Shown here: in pieces, positions 37,240 through 45,016 of the stretch
Layout: each line of letters opens with the position of its first letter
How positions within the stretch are numbered: position 1 is the first letter of the stretch
Assembly: GCA_963792205.1 (NCBI GenBank)
Contig: CAWBVI010000012.1
Location: 1-64,000 of the forward strand
Length of the DNA stretch: 64,000 bases
Direction of reading: 5' to 3'
DNA from: DATDAH01 sp963792205
Lineage (GTDB): Bacteria; Actinomycetota; Acidimicrobiia; Acidimicrobiales; DATDAH01
Position numbers and translations under genes: made by a program
Notes under the pieces: model-generated
The model's database searches: none
The model's input: the letters and a program-made list of their open reading frames with translations, nothing else
Told to the model about the DNA's origin: nothing

Positions 37240-38592
37240 CCGCCACCCCCACCAGGCCAGGCCGGCCAGGGCCACGAACCAGGCCGCCAGCAGGAGCTCG
37301 CTCGGGCCGGCGTCGGTCCGCAGGTCGGGCAGGAGCACCCGCCAGGCCCGGTAGAGCGGGTCACGGGTGGCCTCGAAGTCGATGATCAGCCGCAGCCGCT
37401 CCTGCAGCACCTCCACCACCAGCCACCCCCACAGCACGACCCCCAGCACCCCCAACCCCGCGATCACCGCCACCACCCGGTTCTGGGCCCGGGCGAGGGT
37501 GCCGACCCACCAGGCGGTGGCCAGGACCACACAGGGGAGGACGACGACGACCTGGCGACCGGGCCACCACCAACCGTGCATGGTCAGGGCGATCCAGGTG
37601 GCGTTGGCCCAGCCCGCGGCCAGCGGGACGGCGAGGGCCGGCCACTGCGGCGGACGGCGACGGGCCAGGGCGCCGAGGGCGGGGAGGGCGGCCAGGTACA
37701 CCGGGGCCCAGGCGACCAAGCCGAAGCCGCGGTCGACGAGCAGGCCGGCGAGGCGTTGGGTCCGACCGACGACATCCGGGGAACGACCGGCCACGCTGAA
37801 CTCCCCCGCCTCCTGGAAGTGGTCGCCCGAGGCGTAGACCGTCCACCCCCCGTAGACCACCTGGTGGACGAGCAGGTAGGCGAGCCCCATCACCGCCAGC
37901 ACGGCGGCGCTGCGGAGGACTACGTCACGCTCACCTCGCCGAAACAGCAGCCACGCCCCCACCCCCACGAGGGCGACGGCGACGGGCGCGTACTTCACGC
38001 TCAGCCAGGGCAGGGCCACCACCGCGGCCAGCAGGGCCCCGCGCCCCTTCGCCCCCAGCGGCCCGGTCAGGGCGGCGACGGCCACGGCGACGGCGAGCGC
38101 CGCCGGCAGCTCCGGGTACACCTGGGTCCCGTAGCTGGTCAGCGGCGCGCTGAGGCCGAAGGCCAGCACGACGACCGTGGCCGGACCGCGACCGACACCG
38201 AAGCGGGCCACCGCCGTCCACAGCAGCAGGGCGGCGAGCACCCCGGCCAGGACGGCCAGCGTCGCCTTCGCCGCCACCCAGCCGCCCACTGCCATCGGTA
38301 CCGCCAGCACCATCGGCAGCAGCGGATCGTGGGGGCTGACCTCCCGGCCGTCCTCGGTGGGCTCGGTCTGCTGGTTGACCCGCAGCTCGTGGAACGGCTC
38401 GTACGCCCGCTCCCGGATCTCGTCGCTGATGTCGAGGTCGAGGTCCTCCCCGAGGCTGACGGCCGACAGCAGGTACTGCGGCTCGTCGGCGGTCACCCGG
38501 GCCCCGTAGGTGGCCCGGGCCGGCAGGGCCACCATCGCCCACCCCGCCACGACGATCCCGACCGCGGCCAGCCACCTCCACGACACCGCCAT
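37147..38592 (-). CDS. Polytopic membrane protein, GT-C glycosyltransferase-like
   Basis: 481 residues with about 10-12 hydrophobic segments. After TM1 comes an extracytoplasmic loop, YGARVTADEPQYLLSAVSLG, followed by DLDLDISDEIRERAYEPFH; an acidic DE pair in the first loop is typical of GT-C dolichyl/polyprenyl-phosphate sugar transferases (ArnT/PMT-like), but no specific family motif is certain. The C-terminus is cytoplasmic and Gly/Asp-rich. The start overlaps the fbpB stop by one base (TGATG), so it is the third gene of the fbpA-fbpB operon, an odd partner for an iron importer. The 3' end is antisense to the DtxR-type gene. Confidence 0.65.
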   Translation of the reverse strand: MAVSWRWLAAVGIVVAGWAMVALPARATYGARVTADEPQYLLSAVSLGEDLDLDISDEIRERAYEPFHELRVNQQTEPTEDGREVSPHDPLLPMVLAVPMAVGGWVAAKATLAVLAGVLAALLLWTAVARFGVGRGPATVVVLAFGLSAPLTSYGTQVYPELPAALAVAVAVAALTGPLGAKGRGALLAAVVALPWLSVKYAPVAVALVGVGAWLLFRRGERDVVLRSAAVLAVMGLAYLLVHQVVYGGWTVYASGDHFQEAGEFSVAGRSPDVVGRTQRLAGLLVDRGFGLVAWAPVYLAALPALGALARRRPPQWPALAVPLAAGWANATWIALTMHGWWWPGRQVVVVLPCVVLATAWWVGTLARAQNRVVAVIAGLGVLGVVLWGWLVVEVLQERLRLIIDFEATRDPLYRAWRVLLPDLRTDAGPSELLLAAWFVALAGLAWWGWRSAGGDEDAGAGEGADAHGPPVDVEREGAVG

Positions 38593-40173
38593 CAGGCGAA
38601 GCGATCGGTGCGGCGGACGACCAGGAGCCAGGTGAGCACGGCGCTGCCGAGGACCAGGACGGTCGCGGCCAGGCCCACCTCGCCGAGGAACCCGCCCTCC
38701 TGCGCGTCCCAGATCCGCACCGCGAGGGTCTCGAAGTTGGTGGGCCGAAGCAGGAGCGTGGCGGGAAGCTCCTTCATCGTCGAGAGGAGCACCAGGCCGG
38801 CCCCGGCCAGGAGCCCGGGCAGCATGATCGGCACCTCCACGGTGAAGAAGCGCCGGACCCGGCCGGCGCCGAGCGTGCGGGCCACGTCGTCGAGGCGGGC
38901 CGGGATGCCGCCGACGGCCACCTGACCGGCCCGCATCGACTGCGCGCCGAAGTGGACGACGTAGGCGAAGATCAGGATCGGGATCGTCTGGTACAGCGCC
39001 CCGACGCCGGGGGCGTTCAGGGTCCAGAACACCAGCGAGAGGGCGACGACGAGGCCGGGCAGGGCGAAGCCGCTGGCAACCACCGCGTTCGTCATGCCCC
39101 CCACCCGGGTGCGATGGCGAGCGGTGAGGTAGGCGACCGGGAGGACGAGCACCGCCGCCACCGCGGCCGTCACGATGCTGATCAGCGCGGTGCTGGCCGC
39201 GGGCACCGCGAGGTCGCCGACGCTGTCGGCCAGCTCGCGGCCGACCCGTTCGCCCTGCAGGGCTCGAAGGGCCCAGTAGCCAAGGGTGATGGCCGGAGCG
39301 ACCAGCGCCATTCCGATGACGCCGGCGACGGCAGCAAGGGACGGCCAGCGCCAGCGGCCGAGGCGGATCTGGAGCGGCCGGCGCCCACCACCGACCTCGG
39401 TGCGCGCCCGGCGCAGCCCCACCGTCCGCTCACCGGCGGCCACCGCGAGCGCCAGGACGGCCAGGACGAGAGCCAGGGCGAAGGCCCGTTCCTGGTCGAC
39501 GAGGCGGTTGGCGAAGATCTCCACGGTCAGGGTCCGGTAGCCCATGAGCTGGACGGCCCCGAACTCGCTCACCGTGTAGAGGAAGACGAGCAGCGTCCCC
39601 GCGGCCACCGCCCCCGCCGTCTGCGGGCAGGACGACGGTGCGGAACACCGACCGGGGCGAGTGCCCGAGCAGGCGGGCGCTCTCCTCGAGCGAGGGCGGA
39701 AGTGTGCTCAGCCGGGCGGCGACCGGCAGGTAGACGTACGGCTGGGTGAACAGCACGAGCACGAGCCAGGACCCGAACCACCCGTGCAGCTCGACCAGCT
39801 GGCTCACCCCGAACCACTCCTCGACCAGCCCGCCCTCGGCGAACATGTTGAGGAACGCCAAGGCGCCCACGAAGGTGGGGAACACGAGCGGCAGGGGGAC
39901 GAGGACCCGCCACAGCCGCCGCCCGGGCACATCGGTCCGGATCGTGAGCCATGCCAGCGCCGTCCCCAGTGCCGCTGATCCTGCGGACACGGTGGTGGCC
40001 AGCACCACGGTCCGCCCGAGCGACGCCATGGCCTGCCCCTGCCGGAGCTCGGCCCACAAGTCGGCGCCGGTGCTGATGTTCCGCCACACCACGTAGCCCA
40101 GCGGCCCGGCGAACAGCACCGCCACCACCACCGCCGACACGGTGAGCCCCCATCCGGGCCGGGTCCGTGTCAT
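38592..40173 (-). CDS. fbpB: Fe(III) ABC transporter permease (FbpB/SfuB type), one frameshift
   Basis: About 526 residues, the fused double-permease form of the FbpB/SfuB family with about 12 TMs. The first half runs MTRTRPGWGLTVSAVVVAVL through WLTIRTDVPGRRLWRVLVPL and LEESARLLGHSPRSVFRTVVLP; the frame shifts by one base near 39622 and resumes with VAAGTLLVFLYTVSEFGAVQ. EAA-like loops are DVARTLGAGRVRRFFTVEVP (second half) and the LEESARLLG segment (first half). It imports ferric iron delivered by FbpA; the ATPase is not adjacent, and the best candidate is the FbpC-type gene at 49.8-50.8 kb. Confidence 0.86.
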
Positions 40174-40174
40174 G

Positions 40175-41176
40175 TCAGGAATTCATGCCTGACTCCTCGA
40201 TGAGCTCCTGGGTGCGCTCGAGGCCACCGGAGAGCTCGTTGATGTCGACGTCGCGCACGGGCGGCGGCGGCGGCAGGACGTCGCTGGGCTCGACCCCGTC
40301 CACCAGCGGGTACTCGAAGGTCTCGTCGGTGAAGAAGCGCTGGGCGTCCTCCGACAGCAGGAACTCGATGAGCTGCTCGGCCTCGTCGGGCAGGTCGGCC
40401 GACTTCAGGACGCTGGCCCCGGTCACCAGCCGGAGCGACCCGAGGTCGTCGGCGGCGAAGAAGTGGTTGCGACTCGAGGCGTCCGGGTCCTCCTCGAGGA
40501 TGCGGTAGTTGTAGTAGTGGTTCACGAGACCGAAGCGGACGACGCCGCGGGCCACGGCGTCCACGATCGTCAGGTTGTCGGCGTACACCGGCGAGTCGTT
40601 CTCGGCCATGCCCTCGAGCCAGGCCAGCGTCTCCTCGTCGCCGAGCTCGGTGCGCATCGAGGTCACGAAGTCCTGGAACGAGCCGTTCTCCGGTGCGACC
40701 GCGACCTGGCCCTCGTACTGCGGATCGGTCAGGTCGAGGACGGACTCCGGCAGCTCGGACTCGTCGACGACGTCGCTGTCGTAGACGAGGGTCCGGAACC
40801 GGGCCGACAGCCCGACCCAACTCCCGTCCTCGGCCCGGCTCTCCTCCGGGACCAGCTCGAGGACGCCCTGCGGGAGCTCGGCCAGGAGGCCGGCCTCGTC
40901 GAGGAAGCCCTCGGCCCCGGGGCTCTGGGAGATGAAGACATCGGCCGGCGAGCGATCGCCCTCCTCGGTGATGAGCAGGGCGAGGTCGGCGGACTGGCCG
41001 TAGCGGACGTCGATGGCGATGCCGGTCTCGTCGCTGAACTGCTCGAGCAGCGGGCCGAGGAGCTCGCTGTTGCGACCGGAGTAGATGGTGAGGCGCTCCT
41101 CGTCGCTGCTGCAACCGGCGAGGCCGCCGGCGACGGTCACGAGGACGAGCGAGGCGAGGGCGAGGCGTCGGAACAC
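40175..41176 (-). CDS. fbpA: Fe(III) ABC transporter substrate-binding lipoprotein (FbpA type)
   Basis: 333 residues. The signal MFRRLALASLVLVTVAGGLAGCSSDEE has a lipobox Cys at residue 22. The mature start LTIYSGRNSELLGPLLEQFS is the FbpA/FutA/IdiA signature, and VVRFGLVNHYYNYRIL carries the Tyr pair expected to bind iron. An extended Pro-rich segment (LPPPPPVRDVD) lies near the C-terminus. GTG 41176 is preceded by a -10 (TAGCCT, gap 7 nt) with a DtxR-like box just upstream. fbpB follows with one base between stop and start. Confidence 0.93.
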   Translation of the reverse strand: MFRRLALASLVLVTVAGGLAGCSSDEERLTIYSGRNSELLGPLLEQFSDETGIAIDVRYGQSADLALLITEEGDRSPADVFISQSPGAEGFLDEAGLLAELPQGVLELVPEESRAEDGSWVGLSARFRTLVYDSDVVDESELPESVLDLTDPQYEGQVAVAPENGSFQDFVTSMRTELGDEETLAWLEGMAENDSPVYADNLTIVDAVARGVVRFGLVNHYYNYRILEEDPDASSRNHFFAADDLGSLRLVTGASVLKSADLPDEAEQLIEFLLSEDAQRFFTDETFEYPLVDGVEPSDVLPPPPPVRDVDINELSGGLERTQELIEESGMNS

Positions 41177-41183
41177 GCGGCGC

Positions 41184-41189
41184 AGGCTA
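41184..41189 (-). promoter_or_regulatory. Candidate -10 (TAGCCT) for fbpA, leaderless
   Basis: On the minus strand TAGCCT ends 7 nt before GTG 41176; the DtxR-like box begins 9 bp further upstream, placing it over the -35/-10 spacer. Confidence 0.5.
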
Positions 41190-41197
41190 CCTGGTTG

Positions 41198-41216
41198 TAA
41201 AGGTGGCCTAACAATC
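41198..41216. promoter_or_regulatory. DtxR/IdeR-like iron box between fbpA and fetA
   Basis: On the plus strand TAAAGGTGGCCTAACAATC matches the DtxR/IdeR consensus (TWAGGTTAGSCTAACCTWA) at about 13 of 19 positions, including the core GCCTAAC. It lies in the 73-bp divergent gap between the iron importer and exporter genes, so a single regulator could repress one and activate or spare the other. Confidence 0.5.
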
Positions 41217-41249
41217 AGCGCCTGGCCGCGTGCGCCAGACTGCGGAGTG

Positions 41250-41897
41250 GTGCCGGCCGCCGACCCGCTGTTCTGCTTCGAGGACGTCGGGCTCGACAGC
41301 GACGGTCACGTCCGGCTGGTCGCCGTCGACGCCACGATCCCGGACGGTGCAGTGACCGTCATCGTGGGCGCGTCGGGGTCCGGCAAGTCGTCCCTGCTCC
41401 GCCTCTGCAACCGGCTCGAGGCACCCACTGCAGGGCAGGTCCGCTTCCGGGGCGAGGACCTCGCCGGCGTCGACGTCCGCGCCCACCGGCGCCGGGTCGG
41501 CATGCTGTTCCAGCGACCGATCCCCTTCGCCGGCACCGTACGGGACAACCTGCAGGTGGCCCGCCCCGAGCTCGGCGACGACGCCGCCACGGCGGTGCTC
41601 GAGCGGGTCGGGCTGACCCGGTCCTTCCTCGACCGTCACGCCGACCGCCTCTCCGGCGGCGAGGGGCAACGGATGTGCCTGGCCCGCACCCTGGCGACCG
41701 AGCCGGAGGTGCTGCTGGCCGACGAGGCCACCTCCTCGCTCGACCCCGACGCCACCCGCAGGCTCGAGGAACTCGCGCTGGCGCTGCGCGACGTCGGCAT
41801 CCCGGTGGTCTGGGTCACGCAGGAGCACGAGCAGATCGAACGCATCGCCGACCACGCCCTGCGGGTCGACGCCGGTCGGGTGACGATCCTCGGATGA
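41250..41897 (+). CDS. fetA: ABC transporter ATP-binding protein, FetA-like (iron export)
   Basis: 215 residues, a short ATPase. Walker A GASGSGKSSL, MLFQRPIPFAGTVRDNLQVA (FetA/phosphate-type Q-loop), signature LSGGEGQRMCLARTL, Walker B VLLADEATSSLDPD and switch WVTQEHEQ are visible; the switch residue is Gln followed by Glu-His rather than a plain His. It is followed after 4 bp by a FetB permease; in E. coli FetAB exports iron and aids peroxide resistance. GTG 41250 (or 41247). It is divergent from fbpA. Confidence 0.85.
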   Translation: MPAADPLFCFEDVGLDSDGHVRLVAVDATIPDGAVTVIVGASGSGKSSLLRLCNRLEAPTAGQVRFRGEDLAGVDVRAHRRRVGMLFQRPIPFAGTVRDNLQVARPELGDDAATAVLERVGLTRSFLDRHADRLSGGEGQRMCLARTLATEPEVLLADEATSSLDPDATRRLEELALALRDVGIPVVWVTQEHEQIERIADHALRVDAGRVTILG

Positions 41898-41901
41898 GCG
41901 C

Positions 41902-42678
41902 GTGAACGGCGACGTCACCTGGGTCGGGCTCCTGGGCTCGCTGATCCTCGTGGCCGTGGCGGTCGGTGTCTCCCGGTGGCAGGGGCTCGGTCTCGAGCGG
42001 TCGATGATCGTGGCCGTCGTCCGGGCCACGGTCCAGCTCCTGCTCGTCGGCCTCGGCCTCGGCCTGGTCCTGGCGGAGGACGCGCCCCTCCTCTGGTCGT
42101 GGCTGTGGGTGATCGGGATCGTGGTCTTCGCGGCCGTCACCATCCAGCGCCGGGCGCCGGCGATCCCGGGCCTCCTCGAGGTCGCCCTGGTGGCCGAGAC
42201 CGTGACCGCGGTGATCAGCCTCGGGGTCGTCTTCGGGCTGTCCATCTTCCCGCTCGAGGCCCGCACCCTCGTGCCCGTGGCGGGCATGATCCTCGGCAAC
42301 GCGCTGAGCGCCGCGGTGCTGGCGGCGCGCCGGCTGGTCGAGGAGTTCGCCGACAAGCGCGACGAGCTGGAGTCCCGCCTGGCCCTCGGCTGCTCCGCCA
42401 CCGACGCCGCTCGGCCCTACCTGCGGGTGGTCCTCCGCACGGCCCTGACGCCGCAGATCGAGAGCACGAAGGCGGTGGGCCTCGTGTTCCTCCCGGGGGC
42501 GATGACCGGCCTGATCCTCGCCGGGGTCGACCCGTTCGACGCCGTCCTGGTGCAGCTGGCCCTCATGTTGCTGATCCTCGGCGGCGTCGCCACCGTGAGC
42601 ACGGTGATCGCCCTGGGCGCGTCGCGGCGCCTGTTCACCCCCGACGAACGACTCGTCGAGTTGCTGCGGGAGGCCTGA
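41902..42678 (+). CDS. fetB: ABC transporter permease, FetB (YbbM) family
   Basis: 258 residues from GTG 41902, with seven hydrophobic segments (LLGSLILVAVAVGVS, VVRATVQLLLVGLGLGLVLA, WSWLWVIGIVVFAAVTI and so on). Diagnostic UPF0014/FetB elements: RATVQLLLVG, ILGNALSAAVLAARRLVEEF, LALGCSATDAARPYLR and ALTPQIESTKAVGLVFLPGA followed by MTGLILAGVDP. Together with FetA it forms a probable iron/metal exporter next to an iron importer. Confidence 0.9.
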   Translation: MNGDVTWVGLLGSLILVAVAVGVSRWQGLGLERSMIVAVVRATVQLLLVGLGLGLVLAEDAPLLWSWLWVIGIVVFAAVTIQRRAPAIPGLLEVALVAETVTAVISLGVVFGLSIFPLEARTLVPVAGMILGNALSAAVLAARRLVEEFADKRDELESRLALGCSATDAARPYLRVVLRTALTPQIESTKAVGLVFLPGAMTGLILAGVDPFDAVLVQLALMLLILGGVATVSTVIALGASRRLFTPDERLVELLREA

Positions 42679-42707
42679 ACCGCCGTCCGGGGTGCGATGA
42701 TCCGGCC

Positions 42708-43820
42708 GTGCGCCTGCACGCCGTCGACCTCTACCGGGTGTGCCTCCCGCTCGTCCGACCCTTCCGGACCTCGTTCGGCGAGCAGACCGTGCGCGACCTC
42801 CTCGTGCTGCGGGTGGAGACCGACGTCGGCGAGGGCTGGGGCGAGTGTGCGGCCGACGTCGACCCCCACTACTCACCCGAGTTCGACGACGCCGCCCGGC
42901 TCGTGCTCATCGACCACCTCGTCCCCCTCCTCGTCGCCGCCGGCGCCGACCTGTCGGGGGCCGGCGTGGCCCGCCTGCTCGAGCCGGTGAAGGGCCACCG
43001 GATGGCCAAGGAGGCCCTGGAAGTGGCGGTGCTCGACGCCGAGCTGCGGGCAGCCGGCGTCTCCCTGGCCGAGCACCTGGGCGGGGTGCGGGACGCGGTC
43101 GACGTCGGTGTCTCGGTCGGCATCACCGACGACCCGGCGGAGCTGGCCGGCTGGGTGGCCGAGTACCTCGACGAGGGCTACCGGCGCATCAAGCTCAAGA
43201 TCGAGCCCGGTGCCGACGTCGAGCGCGTGGCGGCCATCCGCGAGCTGGTCGGGCCCGGCTTCCCCCTGCAGGTCGACGCCAACACCGCCTACCGGGTCGA
43301 GGACGCCGACCACCTCGCCCGCCTCGACGAGTACGACCTGCTCCTGGTCGAGCAACCCCTGCCCGAGGACGACTTCGTCGGCCACGCCGAGCTGGCCCGG
43401 CGGCTGCGGACCCCGATCTGCCTCGACGAGTCCATCGAGTCGCTGGCCCACGTGGAGACCGCGCTCGCCCTCGGGGCGTGCGGCGTGGTCAACATCAAGC
43501 CCGGCCGGGTCGGCGGCCTGCTCGAGGCCCGGCGGATCCACGACCGCTGTGTCGCCGCCGGGATCCCGGTCTGGTGCGGGGGGATGCTGGAGACCGGCAT
43601 CGGCCGGGCGTCGTTGGTGGCCCTGTCGTCGCTGCCCGGGTTCACCCTCCCGGGCGACTCGTCGGCCTCGGACCGCTACTACGCCACCGACCTGACCGAG
43701 CCCTTCGCGCTCGAGGACGGGCGCTTGCGGGTGCCGACGGGCCCCGGCCTCGGCGTGACCGTCGACCTCGACGCCCTCGAGCACTTCACCGTCGCCCGCG
43801 ACCACGTCGGGCCGTACTGA
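42708..43820 (+). CDS. menC: Enolase-superfamily enzyme, MenC / N-acylamino-acid racemase type
   Basis: 370 residues from GTG 42708 (GATGAT, a -10-like hexamer, ends 6 nt upstream). Muconate-lactonising subgroup motifs: KLKI (KxK acid/base pair), VDAN, VEQPL (second metal Glu), LDESIES (third metal Asp-Glu), and the C-terminal acid/base Lys in VNIKPGRVGG with GGMLETGIGRA. The long form is typical of actinobacterial o-succinylbenzoate synthases, many of which also racemise N-acyl amino acids. The COG3375 acetyltransferase that follows often accompanies this enzyme, which argues for N-succinyl/N-acyl amino-acid racemisation as well as menaquinone synthesis. Confidence 0.85.
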   Translation: MRLHAVDLYRVCLPLVRPFRTSFGEQTVRDLLVLRVETDVGEGWGECAADVDPHYSPEFDDAARLVLIDHLVPLLVAAGADLSGAGVARLLEPVKGHRMAKEALEVAVLDAELRAAGVSLAEHLGGVRDAVDVGVSVGITDDPAELAGWVAEYLDEGYRRIKLKIEPGADVERVAAIRELVGPGFPLQVDANTAYRVEDADHLARLDEYDLLLVEQPLPEDDFVGHAELARRLRTPICLDESIESLAHVETALALGACGVVNIKPGRVGGLLEARRIHDRCVAAGIPVWCGGMLETGIGRASLVALSSLPGFTLPGDSSASDRYYATDLTEPFALEDGRLRVPTGPGLGVTVDLDALEHFTVARDHVGPY

Positions 43821-43823
43821 GCC

Positions 43824-44618
43824 ATGGCCCTGGTCATCCGCGAGACCGAGGGCATGGCGGAGATCCAGAGCCTCACCGCGCTGATGACCGACGTGTGGGG
43901 CGACACCTTCCTGGATCCCGGGATCGTCCGGGCCATCCAGTACTCCGGCGGCTACGTGGCCGGCACCTGGGACGGCAACCGGATGGTCGGCGGCTCGCTC
44001 GGCTTCGTCGGGCGTCACGGCGACGACGTGCTCCTGCACTCCCACGCCACCTGCACGGCGCCCGGGCTGGGGAGCCAGGGCATCGGCCTGGCGCTGAAGT
44101 GGCACCAGCGGCGGTGGGCCCTCGACCGGGGGCTCGGGATCGTCGAGTGGACCTACGACCCGCTCGTCGCCCGCAACGGCTGGTTCAACCTGACCAAGCT
44201 CGGCGCTCGGGGGGTGGCGTACGAGGTCGACTTCTACGGCCGGATGACGACGGCCATCGAGCGGGGCGAGGAGAGCGACCGCTGCGTGGTCCGCTGGGAC
44301 CTCGAGGACCCCAGGGTCGTGGCGGCCGCCGCGGGCGAGCTCGCGCCCGCCGACGTGGATGCGCTCCGGTCCCAGGGTGTGCCGGTGCTGGTCTCGGTGG
44401 GTGACGAGGGGGAGGCGGTGGTCGGCGTCCCCCCGGACGGCGACCTCGCCCTGGCCCAAGTCGCCCCGGACATCGAGGCACTCCGGGTCGGCAACCCCGA
44501 GAAGGCGGCGGCCTGGCGGATCGCCCTCCGCGAGACCCTCGGCCGGGCCATGCAGCACGGCCGCCACCTGACCGCCGCCGGGCGCGACGGCTGGTACGTG
44601 CTGGACCGCCCGGCCTGA
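43824..44618 (+). CDS. COG3375-type GNAT acetyltransferase
   Basis: 264 residues, ATG 3 bp after the menC stop. The acetyl-CoA loop is SHATCTAPGLGSQGIGLALK; WTYDPLVARNGWFNLTKLGA is the family signature of COG3375 (predicted GNAT). The C-terminal half (GEEGDRCVVRWDLED-like region through RIALRETLGRAMQHGRHLTA) is family-specific. Because of its pairing with MenC/NSAR, it plausibly N-acylates amino acids that the racemase then epimerises. Confidence 0.82.
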   Translation: MALVIRETEGMAEIQSLTALMTDVWGDTFLDPGIVRAIQYSGGYVAGTWDGNRMVGGSLGFVGRHGDDVLLHSHATCTAPGLGSQGIGLALKWHQRRWALDRGLGIVEWTYDPLVARNGWFNLTKLGARGVAYEVDFYGRMTTAIERGEESDRCVVRWDLEDPRVVAAAAGELAPADVDALRSQGVPVLVSVGDEGEAVVGVPPDGDLALAQVAPDIEALRVGNPEKAAAWRIALRETLGRAMQHGRHLTAAGRDGWYVLDRPA

Positions 44619-44635
44619 CCCGCGGCGCTCCTAGC

Positions 44636-44986
44636 TCAGGGAGCGGGGGGTCGCTCGTGGCGCGGTTGGTAGAGACCGAGCTCGCTCCCACCCGGGAGGC
44701 GAAGCCGCGTGAGCAGGCCCCAGCCCTGATCGGTCACGGGCTCGGTGACCTCGATCCCGGCGGCGACGAGGTCGGCGATGGTGCCCTCGACGTCGTCACA
44801 CATGAGGTAGAGCTCGTGGCTGGGGACCCCGTCGGTCGGGTGCACCGCGACCTCGGCCGGTGGCAGCCCGAAGATCAACCACCCACCGCCGACGTCGACG
44901 TTCGGGAGCCCGAGGACATCCCGCAAGGCGCCACGATCAGCGTCGGGGTCCGTGCTGTGCAGGATCACGTGCGCACCGTCGATCAC
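44636..44986 (-). CDS. VOC-family (glyoxalase-like) small protein
   Basis: 116 residues from GTG 44986. The sequence IDGAHVILHSTDPDADRGAL, GGWLIFGLPPAEVAVHPTDG, HELYLMCDDVEGTIADLVAA and GSELGLYQPRHERPP shows the beta-alpha-beta-beta-beta repeat of a VOC monomer, with His, His and Glu candidates for metal binding (HVILHS, HELYLM, GSELGLY). The substrate is unknown. It is divergent from the PhyH gene with 30 bp between starts, sharing a palindromic pair of -10 elements. Confidence 0.82.
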   Translation of the reverse strand: MIDGAHVILHSTDPDADRGALRDVLGLPNVDVGGGWLIFGLPPAEVAVHPTDGVPSHELYLMCDDVEGTIADLVAAGIEVTEPVTDQGWGLLTRLRLPGGSELGLYQPRHERPPAP

Positions 44987-44992
44987 GCCCGG

Positions 44993-45008
44993 AGCGTAGG
45001 CGTACGCT
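44993..45008. promoter_or_regulatory. Palindromic divergent -10 pair (TACGCT on each strand)
   Basis: AGCGTA (44993-44998), four bases, TACGCT (45003-45008). Each strand reads TACGCT, ending 6 nt before GTG 44986 (minus) and 8 nt before GTG 45017 (plus). The whole divergent promoter fits in 30 bp. Confidence 0.5.
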
Positions 45009-45016
45009 TGCCGGTC

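Noticed and set aside
40175..41176. FbpA as a thiamine- or putrescine-binding protein
   Set aside because: The LTIYSGRN start and the Tyr pair in NHYYNYR, with the double-permease partner and the DtxR-like box, favour iron.
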